A stretch of 64,000 nucleotides of DNA from Chloroflexota bacterium (GCA_013204555.1 JABMNO010000080.1:62001-126000), one strand, 5' to 3'. Shown: positions 17,862-26,778, numbered from the stretch's first letter. Translations and numbers: made by a program. The notes: generated by a model not told the origin, from the letters alone.

Positions 17862-20060
17862 TTGCTCTACCGTTCAGGAGTTTGGCTGGCACGGCATCCC
17901 TGGCCCATCATTGTGGCCTGGGCGATTATTCTCGTCCCGGCGGTTGTGTTGGCGCCAAGGGTGCAAGATCGGCTGCTGTCGGGCCTCGGTGAGGCCCCGA
18001 CGGAGGCACGCGCTGCCGCTGATTTGCTCGAAGAAGAGTTGGGCGCGTCACCAACAGGGATGGCGTTCGTGTTCCGTCATCCTGATCTCACGATCGACGA
18101 TGCCGAGTATCGTGTCGCCCTGGAAGAGGCGATTGCACCACTGGGTGAAGTTGACGATATTATCCGCGTTGATTCGGTCTTCTCTACCGGGTTTCGCTAT
18201 CTGGCGTCACAGGACGGACACACAACCTATGTCAACGTCCTTATCGGATCAGACCCGCAGAAGGCACTCGATAATTTCCCAGCCCTGAAAGCCTCGGTGC
18301 GATCGGACATCCTGGAAGTAAAGGCCACTGGTGGCCTGGCGATTTTCGCCGATGTGAATGAGTCCAGCGAGGATGATCTGCGCAGGGCTGAGATTTTCAC
18401 ATTTCCGCTTGTGTTGATTGCCCTGTTCTTTGTGTTCAGAAGCGTAGTAGCTGCCAGCATTCCTCTCATCATGGGAGGGATAGCCGTGGCGATCACGTTG
18501 GCCGGAATCTACCTGCTGTCGCTTGGAGTGGGGATGTCGGTGTTCGTTCTCAACGTCTCGACATTTCTGGGACTCGGCGCAGCAATCGACTACTCACTGG
18601 TCCTAGTGGGTCGATTTCGTGAAGAGCGCAGAGATCACGACGTTGAGGAGGCGGTAGGTCGCACAATGGCCACGGCCGGGCGGGCGATAGTGCTTTCGGC
18701 GATAACGTCAATTATTGGCCTGTCCGGACTGCTGTTTTTCGATTACATGATGCTCCGGTCGCTCGGCATCGGCGGTGTCATGGTGATCTCTGTTTCCGTG
18801 ACGGTTGCGCTCACGCTCCTTCCTGCACTCATGGGCCTGATTGGCCACCGACTTGGCACAGGCCAGTCGGGCATTGGTGGCGAGCAGATGTGGGGTCGCC
18901 TTGCCAACTGGGTGATGCGCCATTCGTGGTCGGTGCTCATCGTTGTAGGCGTTGGACTCATTGTGCTTGGAGCGCCAATGCTGCGCGTAAACCTCGGTAC
19001 CCCATGGGCAGACATTCTCCCGTCATCCGCCGAATCACGGCAGGGCTGGGACCTTGTTGCCGATGAGATTGGTCCGGGAGAGCTAGCGCCGCTTCTCGTC
19101 GTTTTGACCCCGGAGAACGACAATTTCGCTCCCGGTGATGCGCTTGCCGTTGCTCAACTCACCGATCAGATCGCCGCCGATCCGCGGGTCGCACGTACCG
19201 TAAGCATCGCTAATATTTTGCCACGGGAAGCCCTCAACGACGTGTCACAAATAGCGTCACTGGCCGAATCTTTGGGCCTTGGGCCAGAGTTGGTTCAACG
19301 AGCTCGACAATTCTCAACTGGATCAATAATGCTGATCACCGTGTACAGCAATTTCGGACCAGCAGAAGGAGAAACGGAGGACCTCGTTAAGTGGCTTCGT
19401 GAACTGCCAGAACCGGATGGTCTCGATGTCCTGGTTGGTGGTGGAACCGCCGATCTCAGCGACGCTACCGATCGCATGTATGACGCCTTTCCGTGGGTGA
19501 TCCTCTACGTAATAGTGTCGGTCTACCTTGCCCTCATGATCCTGTTCCGATCCGTGTTGCTCCCGCTCAAAGCGGTCCTGATGAACACCATGAGCCTTTT
19601 CGCTGCTTACGGCGCGCTTGTATTGATCTTCCAGGACGGCTGGTTGGACTTCATCCTGGGAGATACGGCGACGGGATTCACCCAATCGACGGTTCCAATA
19701 CTTATCTTTGCCGTCGCCTTCGGCCTCAGTATCGACTACGAGGTCTTCTTGCTCAGCCGGGTGAAAGAGTATTGGGATGAGACCGGAGATAACCGATACG
19801 CCGTTCAGAAAGGTATGGAGAGCACTGGCAGAATTGTCACCAGTGCGGCGCTAATTCTCGTGTTGGTGGCAGGTTCATTCGCAACTGCCGACATCGTCGT
19901 GGTGAAGGCGCTCGGACTCGGTACAGCGATCGCCATCGGGCTGGATGCCAGCGTTGTCCGCGCATTATTTGTTCCCGCGATAATGCGGCTGCTGGGAAAC
20001 GCCAACTGGTGGGCTCCTGACTGGCTGAATCGACTGTCGATACCCGGCATGAGGGAATAG
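17862..20060 (+). CDS. MMPL family RND transporter
   Basis: 732 residues, TTG start 17 bases after gyrA. Topology is the duplicated RND pattern: one helix at about 12-32, a long extracytoplasmic domain, five helices, then the same again. Both proton-relay Asp-Tyr pairs of MmpL proteins are present, in LGAAIDYSLVLVGRFREE and FGLSIDYEVFLLSRVKEYW. MMPL proteins export lipids or hydrophobic small molecules using the proton gradient. No lipid synthesis gene is adjacent, so cargo is unknown. Likely co-transcribed with gyrA by spacing. Confidence 0.9.
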   Translation: MLYRSGVWLARHPWPIIVAWAIILVPAVVLAPRVQDRLLSGLGEAPTEARAAADLLEEELGASPTGMAFVFRHPDLTIDDAEYRVALEEAIAPLGEVDDIIRVDSVFSTGFRYLASQDGHTTYVNVLIGSDPQKALDNFPALKASVRSDILEVKATGGLAIFADVNESSEDDLRRAEIFTFPLVLIALFFVFRSVVAASIPLIMGGIAVAITLAGIYLLSLGVGMSVFVLNVSTFLGLGAAIDYSLVLVGRFREERRDHDVEEAVGRTMATAGRAIVLSAITSIIGLSGLLFFDYMMLRSLGIGGVMVISVSVTVALTLLPALMGLIGHRLGTGQSGIGGEQMWGRLANWVMRHSWSVLIVVGVGLIVLGAPMLRVNLGTPWADILPSSAESRQGWDLVADEIGPGELAPLLVVLTPENDNFAPGDALAVAQLTDQIAADPRVARTVSIANILPREALNDVSQIASLAESLGLGPELVQRARQFSTGSIMLITVYSNFGPAEGETEDLVKWLRELPEPDGLDVLVGGGTADLSDATDRMYDAFPWVILYVIVSVYLALMILFRSVLLPLKAVLMNTMSLFAAYGALVLIFQDGWLDFILGDTATGFTQSTVPILIFAVAFGLSIDYEVFLLSRVKEYWDETGDNRYAVQKGMESTGRIVTSAALILVLVAGSFATADIVVVKALGLGTAIAIGLDASVVRALFVPAIMRLLGNANWWAPDWLNRLSIPGMRE

Positions 20061-20118
20061 CTCCAGTAAGGCCGTATAATCGCCGCTCCATGATCATTCG
20101 CACTAATCGGGAGTTTCG

Positions 20119-20610
20119 ATGACTTCAGAGCCAGGCAACAATTCAGAGTACAGGCGCGCCTGGAGCCGCTTCGCTACGGGCGTCACGATAATCACATCCT
20201 CAGAACCCGGCGGCGGAGCGCACGGCATGACCGCCAACGGCGTGACATCGGTTTCTCTGGATCCGCCCCTGGCCCTCATATGTGTCGCTCACTCCCGGAA
20301 CTCGTTTTCGCTCATCGACGAATCAGGTGAATTCGGCATCAGTGTCCTTGCCCAATCGCAAAAGTCGGTAGCGATGCATTTTGCGAAAGACCCCGCAGAG
20401 CGTGGACCAACGCCAGATGACATGTTCGTAAAGTTGGGGTCCGGGCCCGCGGTCATCAGCGACGCACTCGCCAATTTCACGTGCGAAGTCATATCGCGGC
20501 ACATTGAAGGCGATCACACCATCTTCGTCGGCCGCGTGAAGGAGTTCTCTACTCAGGAAGGTGTGCCGCTCATCTTCTACGACGCGAGTTTCCCGGTGTT
20601 GGAGTTGTAG
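20119..20610 (+). CDS. Flavin reductase family (FMN-binding split barrel)
   Basis: 163 residues. Typical motifs are FATGVTIITS, HGMTANGVTSVSLDPPLALICVA, SRNSFSLI and GDHTIFVGRV, which bind FMN in the HpaC/NtaB group of NAD(P)H:flavin oxidoreductases. Such proteins feed reduced flavin to two-component monooxygenases; the LLM-class enzyme at 9.3-10.2 kb could be a partner but is not linked. It follows the transporter by 58 bases. Confidence 0.9.
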   Translation: MTSEPGNNSEYRRAWSRFATGVTIITSSEPGGGAHGMTANGVTSVSLDPPLALICVAHSRNSFSLIDESGEFGISVLAQSQKSVAMHFAKDPAERGPTPDDMFVKLGSGPAVISDALANFTCEVISRHIEGDHTIFVGRVKEFSTQEGVPLIFYDASFPVLEL

Positions 20611-20632
20611 CGCTGGCGTTTCCCCACGGTAA

Positions 20633-20776
20633 TCCGGGTTTGAGGTCACCCGAATCGAAGGCCTGCTGAATGGGGGACTACTGGATATCGGCCGCTCTCA
20701 ATTCCTTCTCGCCTTCGTGGTCTACGCCCGCATGATGCGCAAGATGGACCGTGAAGGCACGCCGGGGATATTTTGA
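20633..20776 (+). pseudogene. Possible gene remnant (open frame without a start)
   Basis: A 47-codon open frame with protein-like composition but no usable start codon ends in TGA at 20774-20776. It reads FEVTRIEGLLNGGLLDIG then SQFLLAFVVYARMMRKMD, with a hydrophobic stretch followed by basic residues. It lies in the 175-base gap between the flavin reductase and the MazF gene. It may be the tail of a lost gene; no family was recognised. Confidence 0.3.
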
Positions 20777-20785
20777 GCCCGGATG

Positions 20786-21124
20786 TTAGAGCGACAGCAC
20801 AAGTCGTAGACCCGCATCAACCTCATCCATTGCTTCATCATCAATTTGATCGATGAGTTCCGTAAGGAGCGACCGGTCTACTGTCAGAACCTGTGAAACA
20901 TTAACAGTCGAGTCTTTCGACAGCCCAGTGGAGGCCTCCAGTAACAGGACGTTTCCCGGCGCGTCAGCAAGACGAGTGTTTGACGTGATCGCCGCTACCA
21001 GAATGGTTCGAATGGCGCTCCGGTTGAATTCGTCGGACTGAACGATCAATACCGGACGCCGATACCCGGGACCGGAGCCGACCGGCGTGGGCAGTGACGC
21101 CCACCAGATTTCACCTCGTCGCAA
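20786..21124 (-). CDS. MazF/PemK family mRNA endonuclease toxin
   Basis: 112 residues starting with TTG directly after the antitoxin stop (TAG TTG, no spacer), which suggests translational coupling. Family features are RRGEIWWASL at the N-terminus, GYRRPVLIVQSDEFN, and VAAITSNTR, with the C-terminal LSKDSTVNVSQVLTVDRSLL. MazF cleaves RNA at short single-stranded sequence motifs and is held inactive by its cognate antitoxin. All family core segments look intact. Confidence 0.92.
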   Translation of the reverse strand: MRRGEIWWASLPTPVGSGPGYRRPVLIVQSDEFNRSAIRTILVAAITSNTRLADAPGNVLLLEASTGLSKDSTVNVSQVLTVDRSLLTELIDQIDDEAMDEVDAGLRLVLSL

Positions 21125-21361
21125 CTACCACTCCTCGGGCGGAAACGAGGTGATTTGAATCTCGCTGAGAACAGGATCTAGCTCTGAAGACTCCGAGACG
21201 TAGATATCGTTGAGTTTCTCAGTCACTTCAGAACGGCGCTCGGCGTCCATGAACTTCTCGAGCGCACGCCTATAGAGCTGACTACGCGACACGCCTAGTC
21301 GCTTGGCGAGAGTTTCGGCTGCTCTGAACGTGGCATCGGGAATTGAGATTGCGGTTTTCAT
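21125..21361 (-). CDS. Ribbon-helix-helix antitoxin of the MazF pair
   Basis: 78 residues from ATG 21361; the open frame extends further upstream but the RHH strand starts at MKTAISIPDATF, which fixes the start. The RHH domain (about 1-45: ISIPDATFRAAETLAKRLGVSRSQLYRRAL) binds DNA, and the acidic C-terminus (SELDPVLSEIQITSFPPEEW) is the likely toxin-neutralising segment. Expected to repress its own operon together with the toxin via the palindrome 8 bases upstream. Confidence 0.88.
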   Translation of the reverse strand: MKTAISIPDATFRAAETLAKRLGVSRSQLYRRALEKFMDAERRSEVTEKLNDIYVSESSELDPVLSEIQITSFPPEEW

Positions 21362-21544
21362 GTGAATAGTATAACTGAAGTTATACCTAATCTGGTACCC
21401 CTTCGATCCGCCGTAGTCGGATTCGTTTTTGGCGCGGTTGCCTACGACCTTGACGCGCCGTGGTGGGGTTGGCGTGCGGTGTTCGTAATTACGCTTGGGG
21501 CCACGTGTATTGTGATCCGAAAGGTCCGCTCCCGCCCGGCATAG
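21362..21544 (+). CDS. Possible 60-residue membrane protein
   Basis: GTG-started frame divergent from the antitoxin. It has two hydrophobic stretches (about 16-30 and 39-54: FVFGAVAYDL, AVFVITLGATCIVI) and a basic tail IRKVRSRPA. There is no clear ribosome site and the first codons lie in the operator palindrome. It could be a real small inner-membrane protein or chance; conservation would decide. Confidence 0.3.
   Translation: MNSITEVIPNLVPLRSAVVGFVFGAVAYDLDAPWWGWRAVFVITLGATCIVIRKVRSRPA
21369..21386. promoter_or_regulatory. Operator palindrome of the toxin-antitoxin operon
   Basis: GTATAACT-GA-AGTTATAC is a perfect 8+2+8 inverted repeat ending 8 bases before the antitoxin ATG. Its arms contain TATAAC, so it can overlap the -10 region, the common arrangement for RHH autorepression. 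Confidence 0.75.
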
Positions 21545-21600
21545 CGCGAGATTTAGGGCCCTTAGTCTGATCGAACCTGCCAATCATGGCCTCACTCCCA

Positions 21601-21630
21601 TTGACCCTCCACCCCTTACGCCCCTAGAAT
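21601..21630 (+). promoter_or_regulatory. Sigma-70-type promoter of rplU
   Basis: TTGACC (21601-21606) and TAGAAT (21625-21630) are spaced by 18 bases. Transcription would start about 21637, giving a short leader with GGGAGA just before the rplU ATG at 21650. Confidence 0.6.
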
Positions 21631-21649
21631 TGTTGGGTTGGGAGAAAAC

Positions 21650-21973
21650 ATGTCAGATTATGCAGTAGTTCGAACTGGCGGTAAGCAATACCGCGTTCGG
21701 GCCGGCGATACAGTTACCGTAGAGCGGCTGGTTGGAGAGATTGGCGATGCCGTCAATCTTGATGACGTGCTGCTCACGTCCATTGACGGCGACGTCATTA
21801 TCGGCACACCTGTTGTCGAGAATGCTTCTGTCCGTGCGGAGATCACCGATCAGCCACGCGGCAAGAAGGTGATTCACTTCCGCTACAAGAACAAAACCCG
21901 CCAACGCACCAAGCGTGGGCACCGCCAGCATTACACCGATTTGCTGGTTCAAGACATCTCATCAGGTAAGTAG
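21650..21973 (+). CDS. rplU: 50S ribosomal protein L21
   Basis: 107 residues. ATG 21650 is preceded by GGGAGA; an upstream in-frame TTG would only add four residues. The hallmark N-terminus [13 protein letters not shown] and the closing basic [20 protein letters not shown] (shown in part) place it with certainty. L21 binds 23S rRNA in the large subunit. First gene of rplU-rpmA-rpmE. Confidence 0.97.
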   Translation: MSDYAVVRTGGKQYRVRAGDTVTVERLVGEIGDAVNLDDVLLTSIDGDVIIGTPVVENASVRAEITDQPRGKKVIHFRYKNKTRQRTKRGHRQHYTDLLVQDISSGK

Positions 21974-21989
21974 ACCAGGAGAGTCCGTC

Positions 21990-22262
21990 ATGGCACACAA
22001 GAAAGGCGGGGGTACATCCCGCAACGGTAGAGACAGCAACGGCCAGCGCCTTGGAGTCAAGGTATTCGCTGGTCAGCTAGTGACTGCTGGATCGATTCTC
22101 GTCCGCCAGCGCGGCACCCCAATCAAGCCAGGAATCAACGTTGGAGTCGGAAACGACCACACGCTGTACTCCAGGGTTGATGGTCAGGTTTACTACGATC
22201 AAGCCACCAAGGCTCGTCGTCGAGCGAATGTCCGGCCACTTGAAGAAGTGGTGCTGGGCTAA
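21990..22262 (+). CDS. rpmA: 50S ribosomal protein L27
   Basis: 90 residues beginning [20 protein letters not shown], then LGVKVFAGQ and [11 protein letters not shown]. Its N-terminal tail reaches the peptidyl transferase centre. It follows rplU by 16 bases with AGGAGAG upstream. No N-terminal cleavage extension of the Firmicutes type is present. Confidence 0.97.
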   Translation: MAHKKGGGTSRNGRDSNGQRLGVKVFAGQLVTAGSILVRQRGTPIKPGINVGVGNDHTLYSRVDGQVYYDQATKARRRANVRPLEEVVLG

Positions 22263-22311
22263 CTCGACCTCTCCGCCAGGTCACTTATTGTGACATTAGG
22301 AGCAAATTGAA

Positions 22312-22542
22312 ATGAAAACCGGAATACATCCCAACTACCATCCGCAGGCCATGGTGACATGTTCTTGTGGAAATACCTTCGAAACCGGATCGACTTCTGA
22401 GTCGCTCAAGGTTGAGATTTGTAGTGCATGCCACCCGTTCTTCACTGGTGAGCAGCGCATTGTTGACACCGAAGGTCGTGTGGAACGACTCCGACGCCGA
22501 TACCAGTTGGCGCAGGAAGCGGCCGCAGCCAAGGCTGAATAA
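22312..22542 (+). CDS. rpmE: 50S ribosomal protein L31, zinc-binding type
   Basis: 76 residues. The C-plus form is shown by VTCSCGNTF and [11 protein letters not shown], the four-cysteine zinc site; [14 protein letters not shown] is typical. It follows rpmA by 49 bases and is closed by a strong terminator. Confidence 0.97.
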   Translation: MKTGIHPNYHPQAMVTCSCGNTFETGSTSESLKVEICSACHPFFTGEQRIVDTEGRVERLRRRYQLAQEAAAAKAE

Positions 22543-22558
22543 CCCAGACGAAACGAGA

Positions 22559-22586
22559 GGGCCGGACGATCGTGTCCGGCCCTTTT
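22559..22586 (+). terminator. Rho-independent terminator after rpmE
   Basis: GGGCCGGAC (22559-22567) pairs perfectly with GTCCGGCCC (22574-22582) over a 6-base loop and is followed by TTTT. It ends the ribosomal protein transcript. Confidence 0.92.
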
Positions 22587-22644
22587 GGTTAATTTCCCTG
22601 CAGTATCTCTAACAACCGGGCATGTAGACTTCCGCGTTAGCCAT

Positions 22645-23619
22645 ATGGAAGAAAAACCAAGACATCAGTACGGCGGTCAGGCCATCATCGAGGGCGTAAT
22701 GATCCGCGGCCGCGACCAGGCAGCCGTCGCAGTCAGAAATCCCTCTGGCGAGATCTGCGTGCGGGAACTCGGTGTGCCGGGCTGGGCAACAGGGAAACTC
22801 CGAACGATTCCATACCTCCGCGGCATGGTGATCTTCGCTGAAACGCTAATCGTTGGTATGCACGCTCTCAGCATGTCCGCATCTCTCTCTCTTGATGAAG
22901 ACGATGAAGAGGGGGCAGAGGAGTCGATTAGCAACTTCACTATTGGCCTCATGCTGGTAGTCGCTATCGGGATGGGCATTGGCATCTTCTTTCTGGCGCC
23001 GTTCTTTGTCTCCAAGCTTTTCGAGAGCTCATTTGGCTCGATTGGGGCGAACATCATTGAGGGCGGGCTTCGGCTCGGCGCCTTTGTCGCCTACATCTGG
23101 CTGATCTCCAAGATGAGTGACATCGAAAGAGTCCTCGGTTACCACGGCGCAGAGCACATGGCCGTTCACGCCCAGGAAGCCGGCCACGATATGACGGTGG
23201 AATCAGTACGAAAATTCCCGCCAGCTCACCCCCGTTGCGGCACTGCCTTCCTACTGACAGTGATGCTTATGGCAATACTGGTGTTTATCTTCATCCCACG
23301 AGAGCCAATATCTGTCGTGATTCTCTCCCGAGTTCTCCTGGTGCCGTTGATCGCTGCGGCCGCATACGAGTTCATCAGGTACGCGGGACGCCATCCAAAC
23401 TCAATATTCATGCGCACACTGATCGCCCCCAGCCTTCTGCTGCAGGAAATGACTACTCGCCCCCCAAATGACGATCAGATTGAAGTGGCGATCGAAGCCC
23501 TCAACCACGCCGTCAAGCTAGATCAGGGATCGGGAGCAGAAGACCACAACGTGCCCCCCACCGAAATCTGGGATCTGACCCCAAAAGAGATGCGCGCGCA
23601 AGTGCCGGACAAGGGCTGA
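22645..23619 (+). CDS. DUF1385 (YqhQ-like) membrane protein
   Basis: 324 residues from ATG 22645. Family signatures are YGGQAIIEGVMIRG, TIPYLRGMV, GYHGAEHMAVHA and FPPAHPRCGTAFL, with four or five membrane helices between about 95 and 250. A short acidic cluster LDEDDEEGAEE lies in a loop. The function is not established; the gene commonly follows rpmE and precedes prfA in Gram-positive genomes and Chloroflexota. Here prfA is absent downstream, and an unrelated minus-strand gene follows. Confidence 0.9.
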   Translation: MEEKPRHQYGGQAIIEGVMIRGRDQAAVAVRNPSGEICVRELGVPGWATGKLRTIPYLRGMVIFAETLIVGMHALSMSASLSLDEDDEEGAEESISNFTIGLMLVVAIGMGIGIFFLAPFFVSKLFESSFGSIGANIIEGGLRLGAFVAYIWLISKMSDIERVLGYHGAEHMAVHAQEAGHDMTVESVRKFPPAHPRCGTAFLLTVMLMAILVFIFIPREPISVVILSRVLLVPLIAAAAYEFIRYAGRHPNSIFMRTLIAPSLLLQEMTTRPPNDDQIEVAIEALNHAVKLDQGSGAEDHNVPPTEIWDLTPKEMRAQVPDKG

Positions 23620-23632
23620 TCTGTGTTTTGTC

Positions 23633-23653
23633 CCTTCTCCCCCGGGGAGAAGG
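23633..23653. repeat. CCTTCTCCC/GGGAGAAGG hairpin repeat
   Basis: A 9-bp perfect hairpin with 3-base loop, followed by TTAGGATGA. This looks like the widespread CCTTCTCCC...GGGAGAAGG intergenic repeat type seen across bacterial genomes. It sits between convergent genes and may also terminate transcription. Confidence 0.5.
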
Positions 23654-23705
23654 TTAGGATGATGGCGTTTTTCGGCTGGTGGTGGACAGCGCTGGTTAAC
23701 CTTTT

Positions 23706-24560
23706 CTAAGCGGTCGCCAGTTCAAAAATAGCCTGCCTGCCGCGAGCGTATTCGCGCAGTTGCTCAGTCTCGTTGTCCGTGATCGGCTTGAAGTTCTGCG
23801 CTATTTTCACGGCCAGTCTGTACAGTTCCGGATCTCCCGGCGGCACGGCCGCGGTGATTGGCTGCGATAGCGTCCACCGCAGCGCCAGGGCCGCTAGCTC
23901 GGGATCGGTCACTGGCTCGTACCAGCACTTTTCGTGGGTCCGGTGCTCGCGGTCGGTCAGCTGATTGGAAGCCATGCCTTTCAGCGCCAGGCGGGCAGCA
24001 CCCTTTTCTTGGGCGCGGGCGACCACCTGCGGACCGAATCCAGATTCGAAGTAGTTCACGAAATTGATTGGAAAGAGAATGGAGTCGAAGTCGAACATAT
24101 CCAGTAGTTCGAGGGCTATCTCCGCCGAATGCGCGGAGAATCCAAGATACCTGACCTTGCCCTCGTCCCGCGCCCTGGTGAATACCTCCAACGCACCACC
24201 CGGTCCTGTAGCCATCTCAAGATCTTCCCTGGTCGTCATCGCGTGCATCTGATACAGATCGACGTGATCGGTGCGAAGTAGCCGAAGCGAATTCTCTAGC
24301 TCCGCCTGCGCCCCAGCCGCGTCTCGTTCACCAGTTTTGCACGCCAGAAATACATCGTTTCGATAGGGCTCCAGCGCAGGCCCAAGCATCTCCTGCGCGT
24401 TCCCGTATCTGGGTGCGACATCAAAGTAATTCACGCCCTGGTCAATCGACCATCCAACGTGGTCCGCAGCTTCTGCTGCCGACACGTCTTTCACTACGAT
24501 GCCGCCAAATGCGACTATCGAAAGATTCTCACCGGTTTTTCCGTATTCGCGTTGTTCCAT
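23706..24560 (-). CDS. Aldo/keto reductase
   Basis: 284 residues. The catalytic tetrad is visible: Asp and Tyr in YFDVAPRYGNA, Lys in FLACKTGE and His in DLYQMHA. The N-terminal EYGKTGENLSIVAFGG is the usual first strand. The C-terminal NADP-binding part contains TAAVPPGDPE in place of the usual IPG segment. It belongs to the group of short AKRs often annotated as oxidoreductases of sugars or aldehydes; substrate unknown. Confidence 0.9.
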   Translation of the reverse strand: MEQREYGKTGENLSIVAFGGIVVKDVSAAEAADHVGWSIDQGVNYFDVAPRYGNAQEMLGPALEPYRNDVFLACKTGERDAAGAQAELENSLRLLRTDHVDLYQMHAMTTREDLEMATGPGGALEVFTRARDEGKVRYLGFSAHSAEIALELLDMFDFDSILFPINFVNYFESGFGPQVVARAQEKGAARLALKGMASNQLTDREHRTHEKCWYEPVTDPELAALALRWTLSQPITAAVPPGDPELYRLAVKIAQNFKPITDNETEQLREYARGRQAIFELATA

Positions 24561-24653
24561 AATCAGGAATAGTACACCCGGCTTTGACTATGTCGAACTA
24601 CGGTTATTCACCTTCTGCCATGCCTTACAGGCTTGGTCACCTTCAGCAGGGAG

Positions 24654-25325
24654 TTATGCCGGTTCGATAGACGCTCGGATCGCGGCGGCCTGATGCCGGA
24701 TCGAATCGGCTCGCTCAGCAAGCAGGGTGGGTGAGGCTTTGAGTTGTCGTGGAGAAGCTAACGCCACAAACCCGTCGCCATCCTCATGCCACGAGAACAA
24801 AGTTGTCGCGATTGGGACTCCGCCCTCAACCCCGCTGATTTCGTAAACATGGTTGATGCGCCGCCAGTAACTCGAATCGTCTTCTCCGAATCTTCTGATA
24901 TGAACGACATACTGGATCATGGAAGCATCAATATCGCTAATATTGTTGCCGGCGCATATCTGGTGAAAGACATCATCCGCATCGCTCGTGTGCATCGTGG
25001 TTGCTAGTGAATATCCCACACTGAGAGTCTTGAACAGAGCCTGTACCGGCTCATCCCAGATGTATCGACTTGGGGGCTCGGTGCTGATTTCCCCCACTTC
25101 CAGATAGCCGCCATCGGGGGATTCAGCCAGTATTCGGATTTCATCGATCTCGCCCGTCAGTGCGTGAATCGGAGTTCCTTCAGGAACGTGATCGAGCATG
25201 GCGAACAGCACCGCACTTTTGCCGGCATGCTGTGGCTCGGCAGCGGAAACGAAAGATTTCTTCTCTTCGGCGATTGTCCATAGGAGAGCAGCGATGTGTT
25301 CATCCATCGTGTTGTTCGCAACCAT
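24654..25325 (-). CDS. Secretion-ATPase-like P-loop protein, truncated
   Basis: About 223 residues from ATG 25325 (TTG at 25334 possible). A P-loop-like segment AEPQHAGKSAVL (Lys36) is followed by GYSLATTMHTSDADDVFHQI, which resembles the ATTLHAN box of GspE/PilT/VirB11-type ATPases, and by INHVYEISGVEGGV and TTLFSWHEDGDG, as at the C-terminus of CpaF-like ATPases. The N-terminal domain and a clear Walker B are missing. No pilus or secretion genes are adjacent; it follows hisIE by 78 bases and may be co-transcribed. Function unknown; could be a repurposed or decaying ATPase. Confidence 0.5.
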   Translation of the reverse strand: MVANNTMDEHIAALLWTIAEEKKSFVSAAEPQHAGKSAVLFAMLDHVPEGTPIHALTGEIDEIRILAESPDGGYLEVGEISTEPPSRYIWDEPVQALFKTLSVGYSLATTMHTSDADDVFHQICAGNNISDIDASMIQYVVHIRRFGEDDSSYWRRINHVYEISGVEGGVPIATTLFSWHEDGDGFVALASPRQLKASPTLLAERADSIRHQAAAIRASIEPA

Positions 25326-25403
25326 GTCAATCAAAGTTACGTCTGCGATAGGTCACCTCTCGAAAGAGTCGAGTTCCGCTTCAGATGCCAAATATCAGGA
25401 GCG

Positions 25404-26018
25404 TTATTTTCGGCGCGCTCTCAACTCCGCCCACACGAGATCTGGATTGATCTCTGCATCTTCCATCAGTACCAGGCAGTGGTAGAGAAGGTCGCCAAGC
25501 TCTTCGGCTGCTCGCTGAGGATTGGTCCCGAGAGCAGCGATCGCTGACTCGCCCGCCTCCTCAATGACCTTCTGGGCGATGCGTTCTCGCCCATCGGTGA
25601 ACAACGATGTCGTGTATGAGCCTTCGGCCGGATTACGCTTCCGGTCTGCGATCACCGCGCCCAGTTCAGCTAGCACGCCCGGGCCGAGTGCAGATTCACT
25701 TTTGCTGACATCTGGAGCAGCATCATCAAGGAAGCAAGACTGTTCGCCAGTGTGGCAGGCGGGTCCGGTAGGTTTCACCTTCACTAGCATCGCGTCTGCG
25801 TCACAATCTTCGACCACACTGACGACCTTCAGGTAGTTTCCAGAGGTCTCGCCCTTGTGCCACAACTCGTTGCGAGAGCGACTGAAGAACCAGACGTCAG
25901 GCCCTTCAAGCGTCTTTTCCAGCGCTTCTTGATTCATATAGGCAAGCGTCAGGACGTCACCGGTATCGGCGTCCTGCACGATGGCCGGGATCAGACCGGC
26001 GTCATTGAACTTAACCAT
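25404..26018 (-). CDS. hisIE: Bifunctional phosphoribosyl-AMP cyclohydrolase/phosphoribosyl-ATP pyrophosphatase
   Basis: 204 residues. HisI domain (about 1-105) with [43 protein letters not shown] and the metal site [10 protein letters not shown]; HisE domain (about 110-204) with [26 protein letters not shown] and [16 protein letters not shown]. Catalyses histidine steps 2 and 3. Part of the minus-strand his operon, after the HAD gene. Confidence 0.96.
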   Translation of the reverse strand: MVKFNDAGLIPAIVQDADTGDVLTLAYMNQEALEKTLEGPDVWFFSRSRNELWHKGETSGNYLKVVSVVEDCDADAMLVKVKPTGPACHTGEQSCFLDDAAPDVSKSESALGPGVLAELGAVIADRKRNPAEGSYTTSLFTDGRERIAQKVIEEAGESAIAALGTNPQRAAEELGDLLYHCLVLMEDAEINPDLVWAELRARRK

Positions 26019-26045
26019 GATCAGATTGCCCTTCTCGCGCGATCA

Positions 26046-26759
26046 CTATTCTGCCGACAGAGTGACGAGCTCGAGTAGTGACTTGATCTCCTGGACCGGA
26101 CGAATCCTACCGTCAAATTCTCGCCCGTCTCTGTTGATCCAAACGGTCTGCATCCCCGCCTGCGAGGCGCCGTAAACGTCGTCCCAGAGGTGATCGCCAA
26201 CATACCAGCAAGACTCGGGAGGCAGTGCGAGTTTGCCCAGTATTCGCTTGAACGCCTCAGGATGAGGTTTGTATATACGAGCTGACTCCGAGCTAAACAC
26301 CGACTCGAACCGAAGCCCATGCTCCTTGATCAGCGGACGGACAAACGCATCATCTGCGTTGGAGAATATTGCGAGCCTGAACGACTCTCCGAGCTTGGAG
26401 ATAGCTTCGACAGTTTCAGGGAACGGATCACGGTTGGCCATGTGTTCGACCGATCGCTTCGCTGCGAGCGCTGCGTCGCCATCTATCTTGTCCTCGTCGA
26501 ACACCATCTGAAAGCACTCGCCCCACGCCTGCTCGTATGACTTGAACCGTGGGTTGTTCTCGGGGTCTTCCATGTTGGTACGTGTAGCGCGGAAGTTCAC
26601 CTCAAATACTTTCCATCGCTTCCATAGTTCCGCTCCGTTGTAGGGGAGATTCTGCTCTTTGGCGATGTCAGAGAACGCTTCTTGCCAGCGCTCAGGGCTA
26701 TTGGCAAACAGCGTGTCGTAAACATCAAAGATGATTGCTTCAGGCCTTGTCAGGCTCAT
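26046..26759 (-). CDS. HAD family hydrolase (subfamily IA)
   Basis: 237 residues. Motif I FDVYDTL gives the nucleophile Asp and the second Asp, motif II is IFSNADD, the motif III lysine is in RIYKPHPE, and motif IV is VGDHLWDDVYGA. It is a phosphatase or dehalogenase-like enzyme. It is embedded between hisF and hisIE with 19- and 27-base gaps, so it may supply histidinol-phosphate phosphatase activity; that is inference, as known HisB-N and HisN enzymes have other sequences. Confidence 0.88.
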   Translation of the reverse strand: MSLTRPEAIIFDVYDTLFANSPERWQEAFSDIAKEQNLPYNGAELWKRWKVFEVNFRATRTNMEDPENNPRFKSYEQAWGECFQMVFDEDKIDGDAALAAKRSVEHMANRDPFPETVEAISKLGESFRLAIFSNADDAFVRPLIKEHGLRFESVFSSESARIYKPHPEAFKRILGKLALPPESCWYVGDHLWDDVYGASQAGMQTVWINRDGREFDGRIRPVQEIKSLLELVTLSAE

Positions 26760-26778
26760 CTAATCTCCCGCGCTTGAT

